This document shows positions 27,745-36,873 of a stretch of DNA of 64,000 bases, piece by piece. Source of the stretch: Bacteroides stercorirosoris (GTDB lineage: Bacteria > Bacteroidota > Bacteroidia > Bacteroidales > Bacteroidaceae). Within the stretch, counting starts at the first letter, position 1. Every line of letters begins with the position of its first letter. Both the position numbers and the translations under genes were made by a program. A model generated the notes under the pieces. The model ran no database searches and was not told where the DNA came from. It saw only the letters and a program-made list of their open reading frames with translations. The stretch spans positions 109,380 to 173,379 of the forward strand of contig NZ_FQZN01000010.1 in the NCBI RefSeq assembly GCF_900142015.1, written 5' to 3'.

Positions 27745-30123
27745 ATGAAATTAGCCCTTGCCTACCTATTACTTTTCCTCTCCCTTACAACCGGGAAAGC
27801 CCAAAATCAACAAAAAGTTACTTATTTTCCCCTTCAAGATGTCAAGCTACTGGAAAGCCCTTTCCTACAAGCTCAACAAACTGACTTACATTACATCCTG
27901 GCCATGGAGCCCGACCGCCTGCTCGCCCCTTTCCTGCGCGAAGCCGGACTGACTCCAAAAGTACCAAGTTATACCAACTGGGAAAACACCGGACTGGACG
28001 GACACATCGGCGGACATTACATTTCCGCACTCTCCATGATGTATGCCGCTACCGGAGACACAGCCGTATACAATCGGCTGAACTATATGCTCGCCGAACT
28101 ACATCGTGCACAGCAAGCAGTAGGCACCGGCTTCATCGGAGGAACGCCCGGAAGCCTGCAACTTTGGAAAGAAATTAAAGCCGGGAATATCCGTGCCGGA
28201 GGTTTCGACCTAAACGGCAAATGGGTACCCTTATACAATATACACAAGACTTATGCCGGACTTCGTGACGCTTACCTCTACGCCGGAAGCGACCTTGCCC
28301 GTGAAATGCTAATTGCCCTCACCGACTGGATGATAGACATCACCGCCGGACTCACCGACCAGCAAATGCAAGACATGCTTCGTAGCGAGCATGGCGGACT
28401 GAACGAAACATTTGCCGATGTAGCCGCAATCACTGGTGACAAGAAATACCTGGAACTGGCACGCCGTTTCTCTCATAAAGTCATCCTCGATCCGCTTATC
28501 AAAGACGAAGACCGCCTGACAGGAATGCATGCTAACACACAGATACCCAAAGTAATCGGTTACAAGCGCGTTGCCGAACTTTCACAAGATGATAAAGACT
28601 GGAATCATGCTGCCGAGTGGGATCATGCCGCCCGTTTCTTCTGGAACACCGTGGTTAACCACCGTTCCGTTTGTATCGGCGGTAATAGCGTCCGCGAGCA
28701 CTTCCATCCGGCAAACGACTTCTCACCCATGCTCAATGATATAGAAGGACCGGAAACCTGCAACACTTACAACATGCTGCGCCTTACCAAAATGCTCTAC
28801 CAAGATTCTCCCGACTCACGCTTTGCAGACTATTACGAACGTGCGCTTTATAATCATATCCTGGCATCTCAGGAACCGGATAAAGGCGGATTCGTCTACT
28901 TCACCCCTATGCGTCCCGGACACTATCGGGTTTACTCGCAACCGGAAACATCCATGTGGTGTTGTGTAGGTTCCGGTTTGGAAAACCACACTAAATACGG
29001 AGAATTTATCTATGCACATCAGAAAGATACACTTTACGTCAATCTTTTCATCCCATCCCAACTTACCTGGAAAGAAAAAAGTGTAAGCCTGGTACAAGAA
29101 ACACGTTTCCCCGATAACGGACAAGTGACATTGCGCATCGACAAAGCATCTAAAAAAGCTTTCACCATTAGCATACGCCAGCCGGAATGGGCCGACTTCT
29201 CCAAAGGGTATAACCTAAAAGTTAACGGCAAAGAACAACCTTCTGCCACAGCTACAAATAACGGCTATCTATCAGTTAACCGTAAATGGAAAAAAGGAGA
29301 TGTAATCACCTTCACCCTTCCCATGCAGATAAAGTTGGAACAAATCCCTGATAAGGAAAATTTCTACGCATTCTTATATGGTCCCATCGTTCTTGCAGCT
29401 TCCACCGGAACAGAACATCTGGACGGCCTGTATGCAGACGACAGTCGCGGCGGACATATCGCCCATGGTAAGCAAATCCCCGTGTCGGAAATCCCCATGC
29501 TGATAGGAAATCCCGAGACTATCAGCCAATCACTTCACAAAGAGGACAGCGACCGACTGACATTCAACTATGACGGAAAGGTATATCCGGCATCCGGCAA
29601 AGCAATGAAGCTAATGCCATTCTTCCGTCTGCACAATTCCCGTTATGCCGTTTATTTCCATCAGGCCAGTGAAGAAGAGTTTCAAACATTGCGGGAAGAA
29701 ATGGCGATAGCTGAAAAGAGGGCAAACGAGTTGGCGGGTCAAACAGTCGATCTCATTTTCCCCGGTGAACAGCAACCGGAATCCGACCATGGCATCCAAT
29801 ATGATAAGGCAGAAACAGGCACACACAAAGACCGCCACTTCCGCCGTGCTAAAGGATGGTTCAGCTACCACCTGAAAGTGAAAGAAGAGGCAAGCCGGAT
29901 AATGATTACCATACAGAAAGGAGACCGCAATAAAACAGCTATTCTTTTCAATGGTGAGAAACTGACCACCAACCCGATAATCGGCGAAGCTGATAAAGAT
30001 GGTTTTATTACTGTCTGCTATTCTTTGCCCCAGAAAATAGGAGCAGGAGCTTATCCAATACATTTCAGTCCCGACGGAACAGAATGGACGTCTGCTATTT
30101 ACGAAGTACGTTTATTGAAATAA
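27745..30123 (+). CDS. GH127 beta-L-arabinofuranosidase family protein
   Basis: 792 residues with a signal peptide (to TTGKAQ, about residue 20), so periplasmic. It belongs to the DUF1680/GH127 family with an alpha/alpha barrel core (GLDGHIGGHYISALSMMYAAT). The zinc/cysteine catalytic set known from HypBA1 can be mapped: Glu337 and Cys339 (EGPETCNTYNM) and Cys406/Cys407 (MWCCVG), the first of which would be the nucleophile. It would release terminal L-arabinofuranose; whether the natural bond is beta cannot be told from sequence. It is followed by GH51, so both probably finish arabino-oligosaccharides in the periplasm. Confidence 0.9.
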   Translation: MKLALAYLLLFLSLTTGKAQNQQKVTYFPLQDVKLLESPFLQAQQTDLHYILAMEPDRLLAPFLREAGLTPKVPSYTNWENTGLDGHIGGHYISALSMMYAATGDTAVYNRLNYMLAELHRAQQAVGTGFIGGTPGSLQLWKEIKAGNIRAGGFDLNGKWVPLYNIHKTYAGLRDAYLYAGSDLAREMLIALTDWMIDITAGLTDQQMQDMLRSEHGGLNETFADVAAITGDKKYLELARRFSHKVILDPLIKDEDRLTGMHANTQIPKVIGYKRVAELSQDDKDWNHAAEWDHAARFFWNTVVNHRSVCIGGNSVREHFHPANDFSPMLNDIEGPETCNTYNMLRLTKMLYQDSPDSRFADYYERALYNHILASQEPDKGGFVYFTPMRPGHYRVYSQPETSMWCCVGSGLENHTKYGEFIYAHQKDTLYVNLFIPSQLTWKEKSVSLVQETRFPDNGQVTLRIDKASKKAFTISIRQPEWADFSKGYNLKVNGKEQPSATATNNGYLSVNRKWKKGDVITFTLPMQIKLEQIPDKENFYAFLYGPIVLAASTGTEHLDGLYADDSRGGHIAHGKQIPVSEIPMLIGNPETISQSLHKEDSDRLTFNYDGKVYPASGKAMKLMPFFRLHNSRYAVYFHQASEEEFQTLREEMAIAEKRANELAGQTVDLIFPGEQQPESDHGIQYDKAETGTHKDRHFRRAKGWFSYHLKVKEEASRIMITIQKGDRNKTAILFNGEKLTTNPIIGEADKDGFITVCYSLPQKIGAGAYPIHFSPDGTEWTSAIYEVRLLK

Positions 30124-30138
30124 CAACACCGGGTGTTG
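30124..30138. repeat. 15-bp palindrome after the GH127 stop codon
   Basis: CAACACC-G-GGTGTTG is a perfect 7-1-7 palindrome immediately after the stop codon. No T-run follows, so it is not a classic terminator; it may be a small RNA hairpin between GH127 and GH51 or a protein site. Confidence 0.5.
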
Positions 30139-30206
30139 CCACTATAAACGCTATAAAATAAAGGATATAAAAAATATTATTTTACATCATATAACTAATA
30201 ACCATT

Positions 30207-31751
30207 ATGAGAAACAAACTATTTTTCAGCAGTGTTCTTTTAGCTGCTTCAGTATCGTTATCAGCACAAAAAAGTGCGACGATTACCTTGCATGCCGACC
30301 AAGGCACACAAATCATCCCTAAAGAAATATACGGTCAGTTTGCCGAACATCTCGGCACCTGTATCTATGGCGGACTTTGGGTGGGTGAGAATTCAGATAT
30401 CCCTAACATCAAAGGTTATCGTACTGACGTTTTCAATGCCTTGAAAGAACTTCAGGTTCCTGTTCTCCGTTGGCCGGGCGGTTGCTTTGCCGACGAATAT
30501 CACTGGATGGACGGTATCGGTCCGAAAGAAAACCGTCCCAAAATGGTAAACAACAACTGGGGAGGTACGATTGAAGACAACAGCTTCGGTACACACGAAT
30601 TCCTCAACCTCTGCGAAATGTTGGGCACTGAGCCATACATCAGCGGAAACGTTGGTAGTGGTACTGTAGAAGAACTGGCTAAATGGGTAGAATACATGAC
30701 TTCCGAAGGAGACTCTCCCATGGCAAGGCTCCGTCGCCAGAATGGACGCGACAAGGCATGGAAAGTGAAATATCTTGGTGTAGGTAATGAAAGCTGGGGG
30801 TGCGGTGGAAGCATGCGCCCTGAGTATTATGCTGATTTATATCGCCGTTATTCCACTTACTGTCGCAACTATGATGGCAATAATTTGTTCAAGATAGCCA
30901 GTGGTGCCAGCGATTATGATTATAATTGGACTAAAATCCTGATGGACCGTGTAGGCGGACGTATGCATGGTCTTTCTCTCCACTATTACACAGTTACCGG
31001 ATGGAGCGGAAGTAAAGGAGCAGCCACCCAGTTCAGCAAAGACGACTATTATTGGACAATGGGTAAATGCCGTGAAATAGAAGACGTAATCAAAAAGCAT
31101 TGCGCCATTATGGATGAATATGATCCTAAAAAGCATGTAGCCCTTATGCTCGATGAGTGGGGAACATGGTGGGATGAAGAACCCGGTACTATTCCAGGAC
31201 ACCTTTATCAGCAAAACACACTGCGCGACGCTTTCGTTGCCTCTCTTAGCTTTGATATCTTCCATAAATACACCGACCGCTTGAAAATGGCGAATATCGC
31301 CCAGGTAGTAAATGTATTGCAGTCGATGATTCTGACACAAGGCAAAGACATGGTGCTGACGCCTACCTATTATGTATTCAAGATGTACAATGTGCACCAG
31401 GATGCCACCTACCTCCCACTCGACCTAAACTGCGAAATCAAGGATGTACGTGACAACCGTAAAGTGCCCATGATTAGCGCCACAGCTTCCAAGGATAAGG
31501 ATGGTAAGATTCATATCTCTATGTCCAACATCGATGCCGACAATGCACAAGAAGTCACCATCAACCTGGCAGACGTGAAAGCAAAGAAAGCCGTAGGTGA
31601 AATTCTAACTTCTGCTAACCTGGCTGATTACAACTCCTTTGAAAAGCCTAATAATGTAAAATTAGCTCCGTTCAAAGAGGTAAAAATCAATAAAGGAGAG
31701 TTGAAGATAAAACTACCAGCCAAATCGATTGTTACTATTGAGTTACAGTAA
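30207..31751 (+). CDS. GH51 alpha-L-arabinofuranosidase
   Basis: 514 residues with a signal peptide ending near LSAQ (residue 21). GH51 (alpha/beta)8 barrel with the acid/base Glu195 in VGNESWG and the nucleophile Glu317 in [13 protein letters not shown]. Other family landmarks are [20 protein letters not shown] and the C-terminal jelly-roll. It removes alpha-L-arabinofuranosyl units in the periplasm, giving free L-arabinose for the symporter at 21352. The gene sits between GH127 and transketolase. Confidence 0.96.
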   Translation: MRNKLFFSSVLLAASVSLSAQKSATITLHADQGTQIIPKEIYGQFAEHLGTCIYGGLWVGENSDIPNIKGYRTDVFNALKELQVPVLRWPGGCFADEYHWMDGIGPKENRPKMVNNNWGGTIEDNSFGTHEFLNLCEMLGTEPYISGNVGSGTVEELAKWVEYMTSEGDSPMARLRRQNGRDKAWKVKYLGVGNESWGCGGSMRPEYYADLYRRYSTYCRNYDGNNLFKIASGASDYDYNWTKILMDRVGGRMHGLSLHYYTVTGWSGSKGAATQFSKDDYYWTMGKCREIEDVIKKHCAIMDEYDPKKHVALMLDEWGTWWDEEPGTIPGHLYQQNTLRDAFVASLSFDIFHKYTDRLKMANIAQVVNVLQSMILTQGKDMVLTPTYYVFKMYNVHQDATYLPLDLNCEIKDVRDNRKVPMISATASKDKDGKIHISMSNIDADNAQEVTINLADVKAKKAVGEILTSANLADYNSFEKPNNVKLAPFKEVKINKGELKIKLPAKSIVTIELQ

Positions 31752-31826
31752 ATCAGCCCAAAAGGCTTATTGTATTTTTAACAAGAAGCAGGCAGGATGC
31801 CCAATAAAAAAGAGACTCTTTCTATG

Positions 31827-31856
31827 TTGTGAATTTCGCATAAAGAGTTATCTTTG
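31827..31856 (+). promoter_or_regulatory. Promoter of the transketolase gene
   Basis: TTG at 31827-31829, then 19 bp, then TATCTTTG at 31849-31856; the -7 box is an exact consensus match with correct spacing. The leader is about 65 nt. Transketolase can therefore be made independently of the arabinose operon. Confidence 0.75.
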
Positions 31857-31927
31857 TCGCTGTTAAAATTAACAAGTGAGACGTCAACCCGCTTTATTAT
31901 AGTATTCAATGTATAATTAATATCAAT

Positions 31928-33937
31928 ATGAACGACAACAAACTTATGAACCGTGCAGCGGATAACATCCGTATTCTCGCTGCTTCTATGGTTGAAAAAG
32001 CCAATTCCGGTCATCCCGGTGGCGCCATGGGTGGTGCCGATTTTGTGAACGTACTTTTCTCTGAGTTCCTGGTGTATGACCCCGAAAATCCATCATGGGA
32101 AGGCCGCGACCGTTTCTTCCTCGATCCGGGACATATGTCACCGATGCTTTATTCTCAATTGGCATTGATTGGCAAGTTCACACTGGACGAACTGAAAGAA
32201 TTCCGTCAATGGGACAGCCCCACTCCGGGACATCCTGAACGCGATATCAAGCGTGGCATCGAAAATACTTCCGGACCGCTCGGTCAAGGTCACACTTATG
32301 CCGTAGGTGCTGCCATTGCCGCTAAGTTCATGAAAGCACGCTTCGAAGAAGTAATGCCGCAGACTATCTACGCTTACATTTCTGACGGTGGCGTGCAAGA
32401 AGAAATCTCACAAGGTGCCGGCCGCATCGCAGGTGCACTGGGTTTGGACAACCTTATCATGTTCTATGATGCCAATGACATTCAGCTTTCTACTGAGACG
32501 AAAGATGTAACCATCGAAGATACTGCCAAGAAATATGAAGCCTGGGGCTGGAAGGTTATCAAGATTAACGGTAACGACCCTGATGCCATCCGTGGCGCTC
32601 TGAATGAGGCTAAAGCTGAAAACGAACGTCCGACCCTGATTATCGGTCACACTGTGATGGGTAAGGGTGCACGCAAGGCAGACGGTAGCAGCTACGAAGC
32701 TAACTGTGCTACTCACGGTGCTCCCCTGGGTGGCGACGCTTATGTTAATACCATCAAGAACCTTGGCGGTGACCCGACAAATCCGTTCGTTATCTTCCCC
32801 GAAGTGGCAGAAATGTATGCAAAGCGTGCTGCCGAGCTGAAGGAAATCATGGCTAAGAAATATGCAGCTAAGGCTGAATGGGCGAAGGCTAATCCTGAAA
32901 AGGCTGCCAAACTTGATTTGTTCTTCTCAGGCAAAGCTCCGGAAGTGAACTGGGCAGCTATCGAACAGAAAGCAGGTTCGGCTACACGTGCAGCATCGGC
33001 TACCGTATTGGGTGCCCTCGCTACTCAAGTAGAAAACATGGTTGTGGCTTCTGCCGACCTTTCAAACTCCGACAAGACAGACGGCTTCCTGAAAAAGACC
33101 CATGCTTTCAAGAAAGGTGATTTCAGCGGCGCATTCTTCCAGGCTGGCGTTGCCGAGTTGACAATGGCTTGCTGTTGTATCGGTATGGCACTGCATGGTG
33201 GTGTGATTCCGGCTTGTGGAACGTTCTTCGTATTCTCCGACTATATGAAACCAGCCGTACGTATGGCTGCCCTGATGGAAGTACCCGTGAAGTTCATCTG
33301 GACACACGATGCATTCCGCGTAGGTGAAGACGGTCCTACTCATGAACCGGTAGAACAGGAAGCTCAGATTCGTCTGATGGAAAAACTGAAAAACCATAAG
33401 GGACACAACTCTATGTTGGTTCTCCGTCCGGCAGATGCAGAAGAAACAACTATAGCATGGAAGTTGGCAATGGAAAATACCACTACTCCGACAGGTTTGA
33501 TTTTCTCCCGCCAGAATATAGCTAACCTGCCCGCAGGAAATGACTACGAACAGGCTGCCAAGGGTGCTTACATCGTGGCAGGTTCCGATGAAAATCCGGA
33601 TGTGGTGCTCATTGCTTCCGGTTCGGAAGTTTCTACATTGGTGGCAGGTACGGAATTGCTCCGTAAAGATGGTGTAAAGGTACGTATCGTATCCGCTCCA
33701 TCCGAAGGTTTATTCCGCAGCCAGGCTCCGGGTTATCAGGAAAGCATTATCCCTGTGGGTGCAAAGGTGTTCGGTCTGACAGCCGGTCTGCCTGTCAACC
33801 TGCAAGGTTTGGTAGGTACTAACGGTAAGGTATGGGGATTGGAGTCATTCGGTTTCTCCGCTCCTTACACTGTACTGGATGAAAAACTGGGCTTTACGGC
33901 TGACAATGTTTACAAGCAAGTGAAAGCAATGTTATAA
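31928..33937 (+). CDS. tkt: Transketolase
   Basis: 669 residues, full length. Landmarks are ANSGHPGGAMG near the N-terminus, the thiamine-diphosphate segment ISDGGVQEEISQG...FYDAND, and THDAFRVGEDGPTHEPVEQ in the pyrimidine domain. It moves two-carbon units between pentose and triose phosphates in the cytoplasm, taking D-xylulose-5-P made by AraD. It has its own promoter and is followed by a hairpin repeat and rpiB. Confidence 0.97.
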   Translation: MNDNKLMNRAADNIRILAASMVEKANSGHPGGAMGGADFVNVLFSEFLVYDPENPSWEGRDRFFLDPGHMSPMLYSQLALIGKFTLDELKEFRQWDSPTPGHPERDIKRGIENTSGPLGQGHTYAVGAAIAAKFMKARFEEVMPQTIYAYISDGGVQEEISQGAGRIAGALGLDNLIMFYDANDIQLSTETKDVTIEDTAKKYEAWGWKVIKINGNDPDAIRGALNEAKAENERPTLIIGHTVMGKGARKADGSSYEANCATHGAPLGGDAYVNTIKNLGGDPTNPFVIFPEVAEMYAKRAAELKEIMAKKYAAKAEWAKANPEKAAKLDLFFSGKAPEVNWAAIEQKAGSATRAASATVLGALATQVENMVVASADLSNSDKTDGFLKKTHAFKKGDFSGAFFQAGVAELTMACCCIGMALHGGVIPACGTFFVFSDYMKPAVRMAALMEVPVKFIWTHDAFRVGEDGPTHEPVEQEAQIRLMEKLKNHKGHNSMLVLRPADAEETTIAWKLAMENTTTPTGLIFSRQNIANLPAGNDYEQAAKGAYIVAGSDENPDVVLIASGSEVSTLVAGTELLRKDGVKVRIVSAPSEGLFRSQAPGYQESIIPVGAKVFGLTAGLPVNLQGLVGTNGKVWGLESFGFSAPYTVLDEKLGFTADNVYKQVKAML

Positions 33938-33955
33938 TATTGCCTGGTGCATACC

Positions 33956-34006
33956 GGGCGAATGATTATTCGCCCCTACAGGTTGTAACAGGCTTGTAGG
34001 GGCGAA
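33956..34006 (+). repeat. Two overlapping hairpins after transketolase (GGGGCGAA-type repeat)
   Basis: GGGCGAAT-gatt-ATTCGCCC (33956-33975) and TTCGCCCCTACA/TGTAGGGGCGAA (33969-33980 with 33995-34006) share the same strand segment, so only one can form at a time. Their centres are 33965.5 and 33987.5, exactly 22 bp apart. A short T-run (ATTTTTA) follows. It may be the transketolase terminator, a mobile repeat, or both; I recognise the GTAGGGGCGAA motif as frequent between Bacteroidetes genes. Confidence 0.65.
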
Positions 34007-34064
34007 ACATTTTTAGTCCGGACCTGTTTATAAAACCTATAAATCAATCATTCTACAACATAAG

Positions 34065-34499
34065 ATGAAAACAATTGGAATTTGCTCCGACCATGCCGGA
34101 TTTGAGTTGAAGGAATACGTTCGCGGCTGGCTGGAAGTTAAGGGTTGGGAGTATAAGGACTTCGGAACATATACTACGGAAAGTTGCGATTATGCAGATT
34201 TCGCCCACCCGCTGGCACTGGCCGTTGAAGCCGGAGAGTGCTATCCGGGAATTGCTATCTGCGGAAGTGGCGAAGGTATCAGCATGACATTGAACAAACA
34301 CCAAGGTATTCGCGCCGCACTGTGTTGGACAGCGGAAATAGCCCACTTGGCACGCCAGCACAATGACGCCAATGTACTTGTGATGCCGGGACGTTTTATC
34401 AGTACGGAAGAAGCCGATATGATTATGAGAGAGTTCTTCAGTACGGAATTTGAAGGAGGGCGTCATCAGAAGCGGATTGATAAGATGCCAGTAGGATAA
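34065..34499 (+). CDS. rpiB: RpiB/LacAB-family sugar-phosphate isomerase (ribose-5-phosphate isomerase B)
   Basis: 144 residues, the usual RpiB size. It starts with IGICSDHAGFELK (SDHAG motif), has the active-site loop AICGSGEGISMTLNK and the later ALCWTAEIAHLARQHNDANVL. It interconverts ribose-5-P and ribulose-5-P in the cytoplasm, complementing transketolase upstream. CGSGEG differs slightly from the common CGTGIG form, so a related isomerase activity is possible. Confidence 0.9.
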   Translation: MKTIGICSDHAGFELKEYVRGWLEVKGWEYKDFGTYTTESCDYADFAHPLALAVEAGECYPGIAICGSGEGISMTLNKHQGIRAALCWTAEIAHLARQHNDANVLVMPGRFISTEEADMIMREFFSTEFEGGRHQKRIDKMPVG

Positions 34500-34518
34500 T
34501 CATCCCAACTTGAAATTT

Positions 34519-34622
34519 ATACTTGCGGCTGCGAAAGCTGACGCTTGTACAAGCGTTACCCTACACTTGTACAAGTGTAAGCATTCGCAGCCGCAAGTGT
34601 TTACCGAAGGTTCATAAACCTT
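34519..34622 (+). repeat. Array D: palindromes on a 22-bp register forming a possible cloverleaf
   Basis: Perfect 16-bp palindromes ACGCTTGTACAAGCGT (34541-34556), ACACTTGTACAAGTGT (34563-34578) and AAGGTT-cata-AACCTT (34607-34622) have centres at 34548.5, 34570.5 and 34614.5, all on one 22-bp grid. The units at 34519 and 34585 are not palindromic themselves but pair perfectly with each other over 15 bp (34521-34535 with 34584-34598). Folded, this is an outer stem enclosing two hairpins. The array starts 20 bp after the rpiB stop codon. No ORF, T-run or transposase is associated. Confidence 0.9.
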
Positions 34623-34755
34623 TTGCAAGTTCAAGAAGTACAAACACATCAAATTTTACACCTTTTAAGTCAAAAACTCTTCCGTATTTTAGAGTCGCTT
34701 TCCGTATTTTTGCCCACATAATCTAATTAACCATTAAAAGCAAAACAAGAAACGC

Positions 34756-36159
34756 ATGAAAAAAGTATTCGGAATTCTTTCCCTGCTTCTCTCGGCTTCA
34801 TTGGCAATCGCCAACCCGATAGACTTCGACAAGGCTTTCAAGGAGAGTGCAAAGATTGAAAAGCAAATCAAGAAAACATCTTTCTCCAAGCAAACGTATC
34901 TCATCACGGACTTCGGTGCCAAACCCGATACCCCGGACGCGCCTTGCCATGAGGCAATCAACCAGGCCATCGTAACCTGCTGCCTGAATGGTGGCGGTAC
35001 GGTTGTAGTTCCCAAAGGCACATTCTATACAGGCCCCATCACCCTGAAAAGTAATGTTAACTTTCATGTAGAAGAAGGAGCTGTATTGAAATTCTCAACC
35101 GACCAAAGTCTCTACTTCCCCGGTGTCATCACCCGTTGGGAAGGAATAGACTGCTATAATGCCCGCCCACTGATTTATGCTTATGGAGAAACAAATATCG
35201 CCATCACCGGTAAAGGTACCATCGACGGACAAGGTTCCAACGATACTTGGTGGCCTATGTGCGGTGCTCCCCGCTATGGCTGGAAAGAAGGCATGGTGGC
35301 ACAACGCAATGGCGGACGCGAACGCCTGCTGATGTACGGTGAAACCTCTACTCCCATTTATAAGCGTGTGATGACACCCGAAGATGGTCTGCGCCCGCAA
35401 CTCATCAACCTGTATTCATGTAACACGGTGTTGATAGAAGACGTAACTTTATTGAACTCCCCCTTCTGGGTTATCCACCCGCTATTCTGCGAAAGTCTCA
35501 TAGTGCGTGGAGTATATGTTTATAACCGTGGTCCCAACGGTGACGGTTGCGATCCCGAGTCCTGCAAAAATGTATTGATAGAAAACTGTACTTTCGACAC
35601 CGGAGACGACTGTATTGCCATTAAATCCGGTCGTAACCAAGATGGACGTAAGTGGGGTATTCCTAGCGAGAACATCATTGTACGCGGTTGCTATATGAAG
35701 AAAGGACACGGCGGAGTAGTCATCGGCAGTGAAATTTCCGGTGGATACCGTAACCTGTATGTGGAAAATTGCAAAATGGACAGTCCCGACCTCGACCGCG
35801 TCATCCGTATCAAGACCAGCACCTGCCGTGGCGGATTGATTGAAAATGTGTTCGTGCGTAACGTCACCGTAGGCCAGTGCCGCGAAGCCGTGCTGCGCAT
35901 CAACCTGCAATACGAGAACCGTGAAAACTGCAACCGTGGCTTCACTCCCACTGTCCGCAACGTCCACCTGAAAAATGTGACCTGCGAAGAAAGCAAGTTC
36001 GGTGTTCTCATTATTGGTCTTGACGATGATGACCACGTATATAACATCAGTGTTGAAGATTCCCATTTTAATAATGTTGCCAAAGATGGAAATGACATAA
36101 AAGGTGCAAAAGACGTAACGTTCAAAAACCTATATATAAATGGTAAACTTGTAAAGTAA
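34756..36159 (+). CDS. GH28 polygalacturonase-type pectinase
   Basis: 467 residues with a signal peptide (cleaves near IANP, about residue 20). It is a right-handed beta-helix protein with the GH28 set: NGDGCD with Asp263, TGDDC with Asp284/Asp285, GHGG with His318, and RIKT with Arg351/Lys353. It hydrolyses galacturonic-acid linkages in pectin, possibly exo-acting and periplasmic. Arabinan is a side chain of rhamnogalacturonan, so the enzyme fits next to the arabinan locus, though it has its own terminator and no shared operator is seen. Confidence 0.93.
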   Translation: MKKVFGILSLLLSASLAIANPIDFDKAFKESAKIEKQIKKTSFSKQTYLITDFGAKPDTPDAPCHEAINQAIVTCCLNGGGTVVVPKGTFYTGPITLKSNVNFHVEEGAVLKFSTDQSLYFPGVITRWEGIDCYNARPLIYAYGETNIAITGKGTIDGQGSNDTWWPMCGAPRYGWKEGMVAQRNGGRERLLMYGETSTPIYKRVMTPEDGLRPQLINLYSCNTVLIEDVTLLNSPFWVIHPLFCESLIVRGVYVYNRGPNGDGCDPESCKNVLIENCTFDTGDDCIAIKSGRNQDGRKWGIPSENIIVRGCYMKKGHGGVVIGSEISGGYRNLYVENCKMDSPDLDRVIRIKTSTCRGGLIENVFVRNVTVGQCREAVLRINLQYENRENCNRGFTPTVRNVHLKNVTCEESKFGVLIIGLDDDDHVYNISVEDSHFNNVAKDGNDIKGAKDVTFKNLYINGKLVK

Positions 36160-36182
36160 GCAAGCCACACTTATCATAATTC

Positions 36183-36236
36183 AAGCCCGAAGTCGTGACA
36201 TTCTGACAGAATTTCATTCAACTTCGGGCTTTTTAT
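36183..36236 (+). terminator. Terminator after GH28
   Basis: AAGCCCGAAGT (36183-36193) pairs perfectly with ACTTCGGGCTT (36221-36231), then TTTATTT follows. A small inner hairpin, ATTCTG-a-CAGAAT (36200-36212), sits in the loop. Confidence 0.85.
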
Positions 36237-36292
36237 TTCCTCATTTTTCTTATTTTTCACAGAATACTTGCTCATTGTCTCTAAATAAAAAC

Positions 36293-36300
36293 TATCTTTG
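36293..36300 (+). promoter_or_regulatory. -7 element of the TPR/2-oxoacid oxidoreductase operon
   Basis: TATCTTTG, an exact consensus match, 30 bp before the TPR gene ATG. Candidate -33 TTG trimers at 36275 and 36268 have non-ideal spacing. Confidence 0.65.
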
Positions 36301-36329
36301 TATTCCAATAATCCGGAATTCAATACGAT

Positions 36330-36605
36330 ATGGAGCAACTGAATACAATCAAAGAGCTTATCAATCAGGGAGATGTAGTCGAAGCTATCCAACTGCTTGA
36401 CGAATATCTGGCCAACGCCCCCGCCAACCGGGACGAAGCTTTCTATCTCCGGGGAAATGCCTACCGTAAACAAGGAAATTGGCAGCAAGCTTTAAACAAT
36501 TATCAATATGCCATCGACCTCAATCCGGACAGTCCCGCCCGTGAAGCCCACCGTATGGTAATGGATATCCTGAATTTCTTCAATAAGGATATGTACAATC
36601 AATAA
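36330..36605 (+). CDS. Small TPR protein
   Basis: 91 residues, cytoplasmic (no signal). Contains about two tetratricopeptide helical hairpins (ELINQGDVVEAIQLLDEYLAN; RGNAYRKQGNWQQALNNYQYAIDLNP). TPR units bind partner proteins; no catalytic feature is seen. It is the first gene of the operon, 21 bp before the ferredoxin subunit, so it may assist assembly of the oxidoreductase, which is inference. Confidence 0.85.
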   Translation: MEQLNTIKELINQGDVVEAIQLLDEYLANAPANRDEAFYLRGNAYRKQGNWQQALNNYQYAIDLNPDSPAREAHRMVMDILNFFNKDMYNQ

Positions 36606-36626
36606 CATATAAAAGTAACGTGAATT

Positions 36627-36854
36627 ATGGCAAAGATTAAAGGAGCAATCGTAGTGGACACCGAACGGTGCAAAGGCTGCAACCTATGTGTGGTAGCCTG
36701 TCCCCTGCATGTAATAGCCCTCACCAAAGAGGTGAACGTAAAAGGGTATAACTATGCCCACCAAATACTGGAAGATACCTGCAACGGCTGTGCGTCGTGC
36801 GCCCAGGTTTGCCCGGACGGATGTATCTCTGTTTATAAAGTAAAAGTTGAATAA
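36627..36854 (+). CDS. 2x[4Fe-4S] ferredoxin subunit of 2-oxoacid:ferredoxin oxidoreductase
   Basis: 75 residues with two cluster motifs: CKGCNLCVVACP and CNGCASCAQVCP. This is the delta (electron-transfer) subunit of the KOR/VOR enzyme encoded by the next genes. It begins IVVDTERCKGC, as usual for this subunit. It sits 19 bp before the alpha-subunit gene. Confidence 0.95.
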   Translation: MAKIKGAIVVDTERCKGCNLCVVACPLHVIALTKEVNVKGYNYAHQILEDTCNGCASCAQVCPDGCISVYKVKVE

Positions 36855-36873
36855 ATCTGTAAATCAGTAGAAT

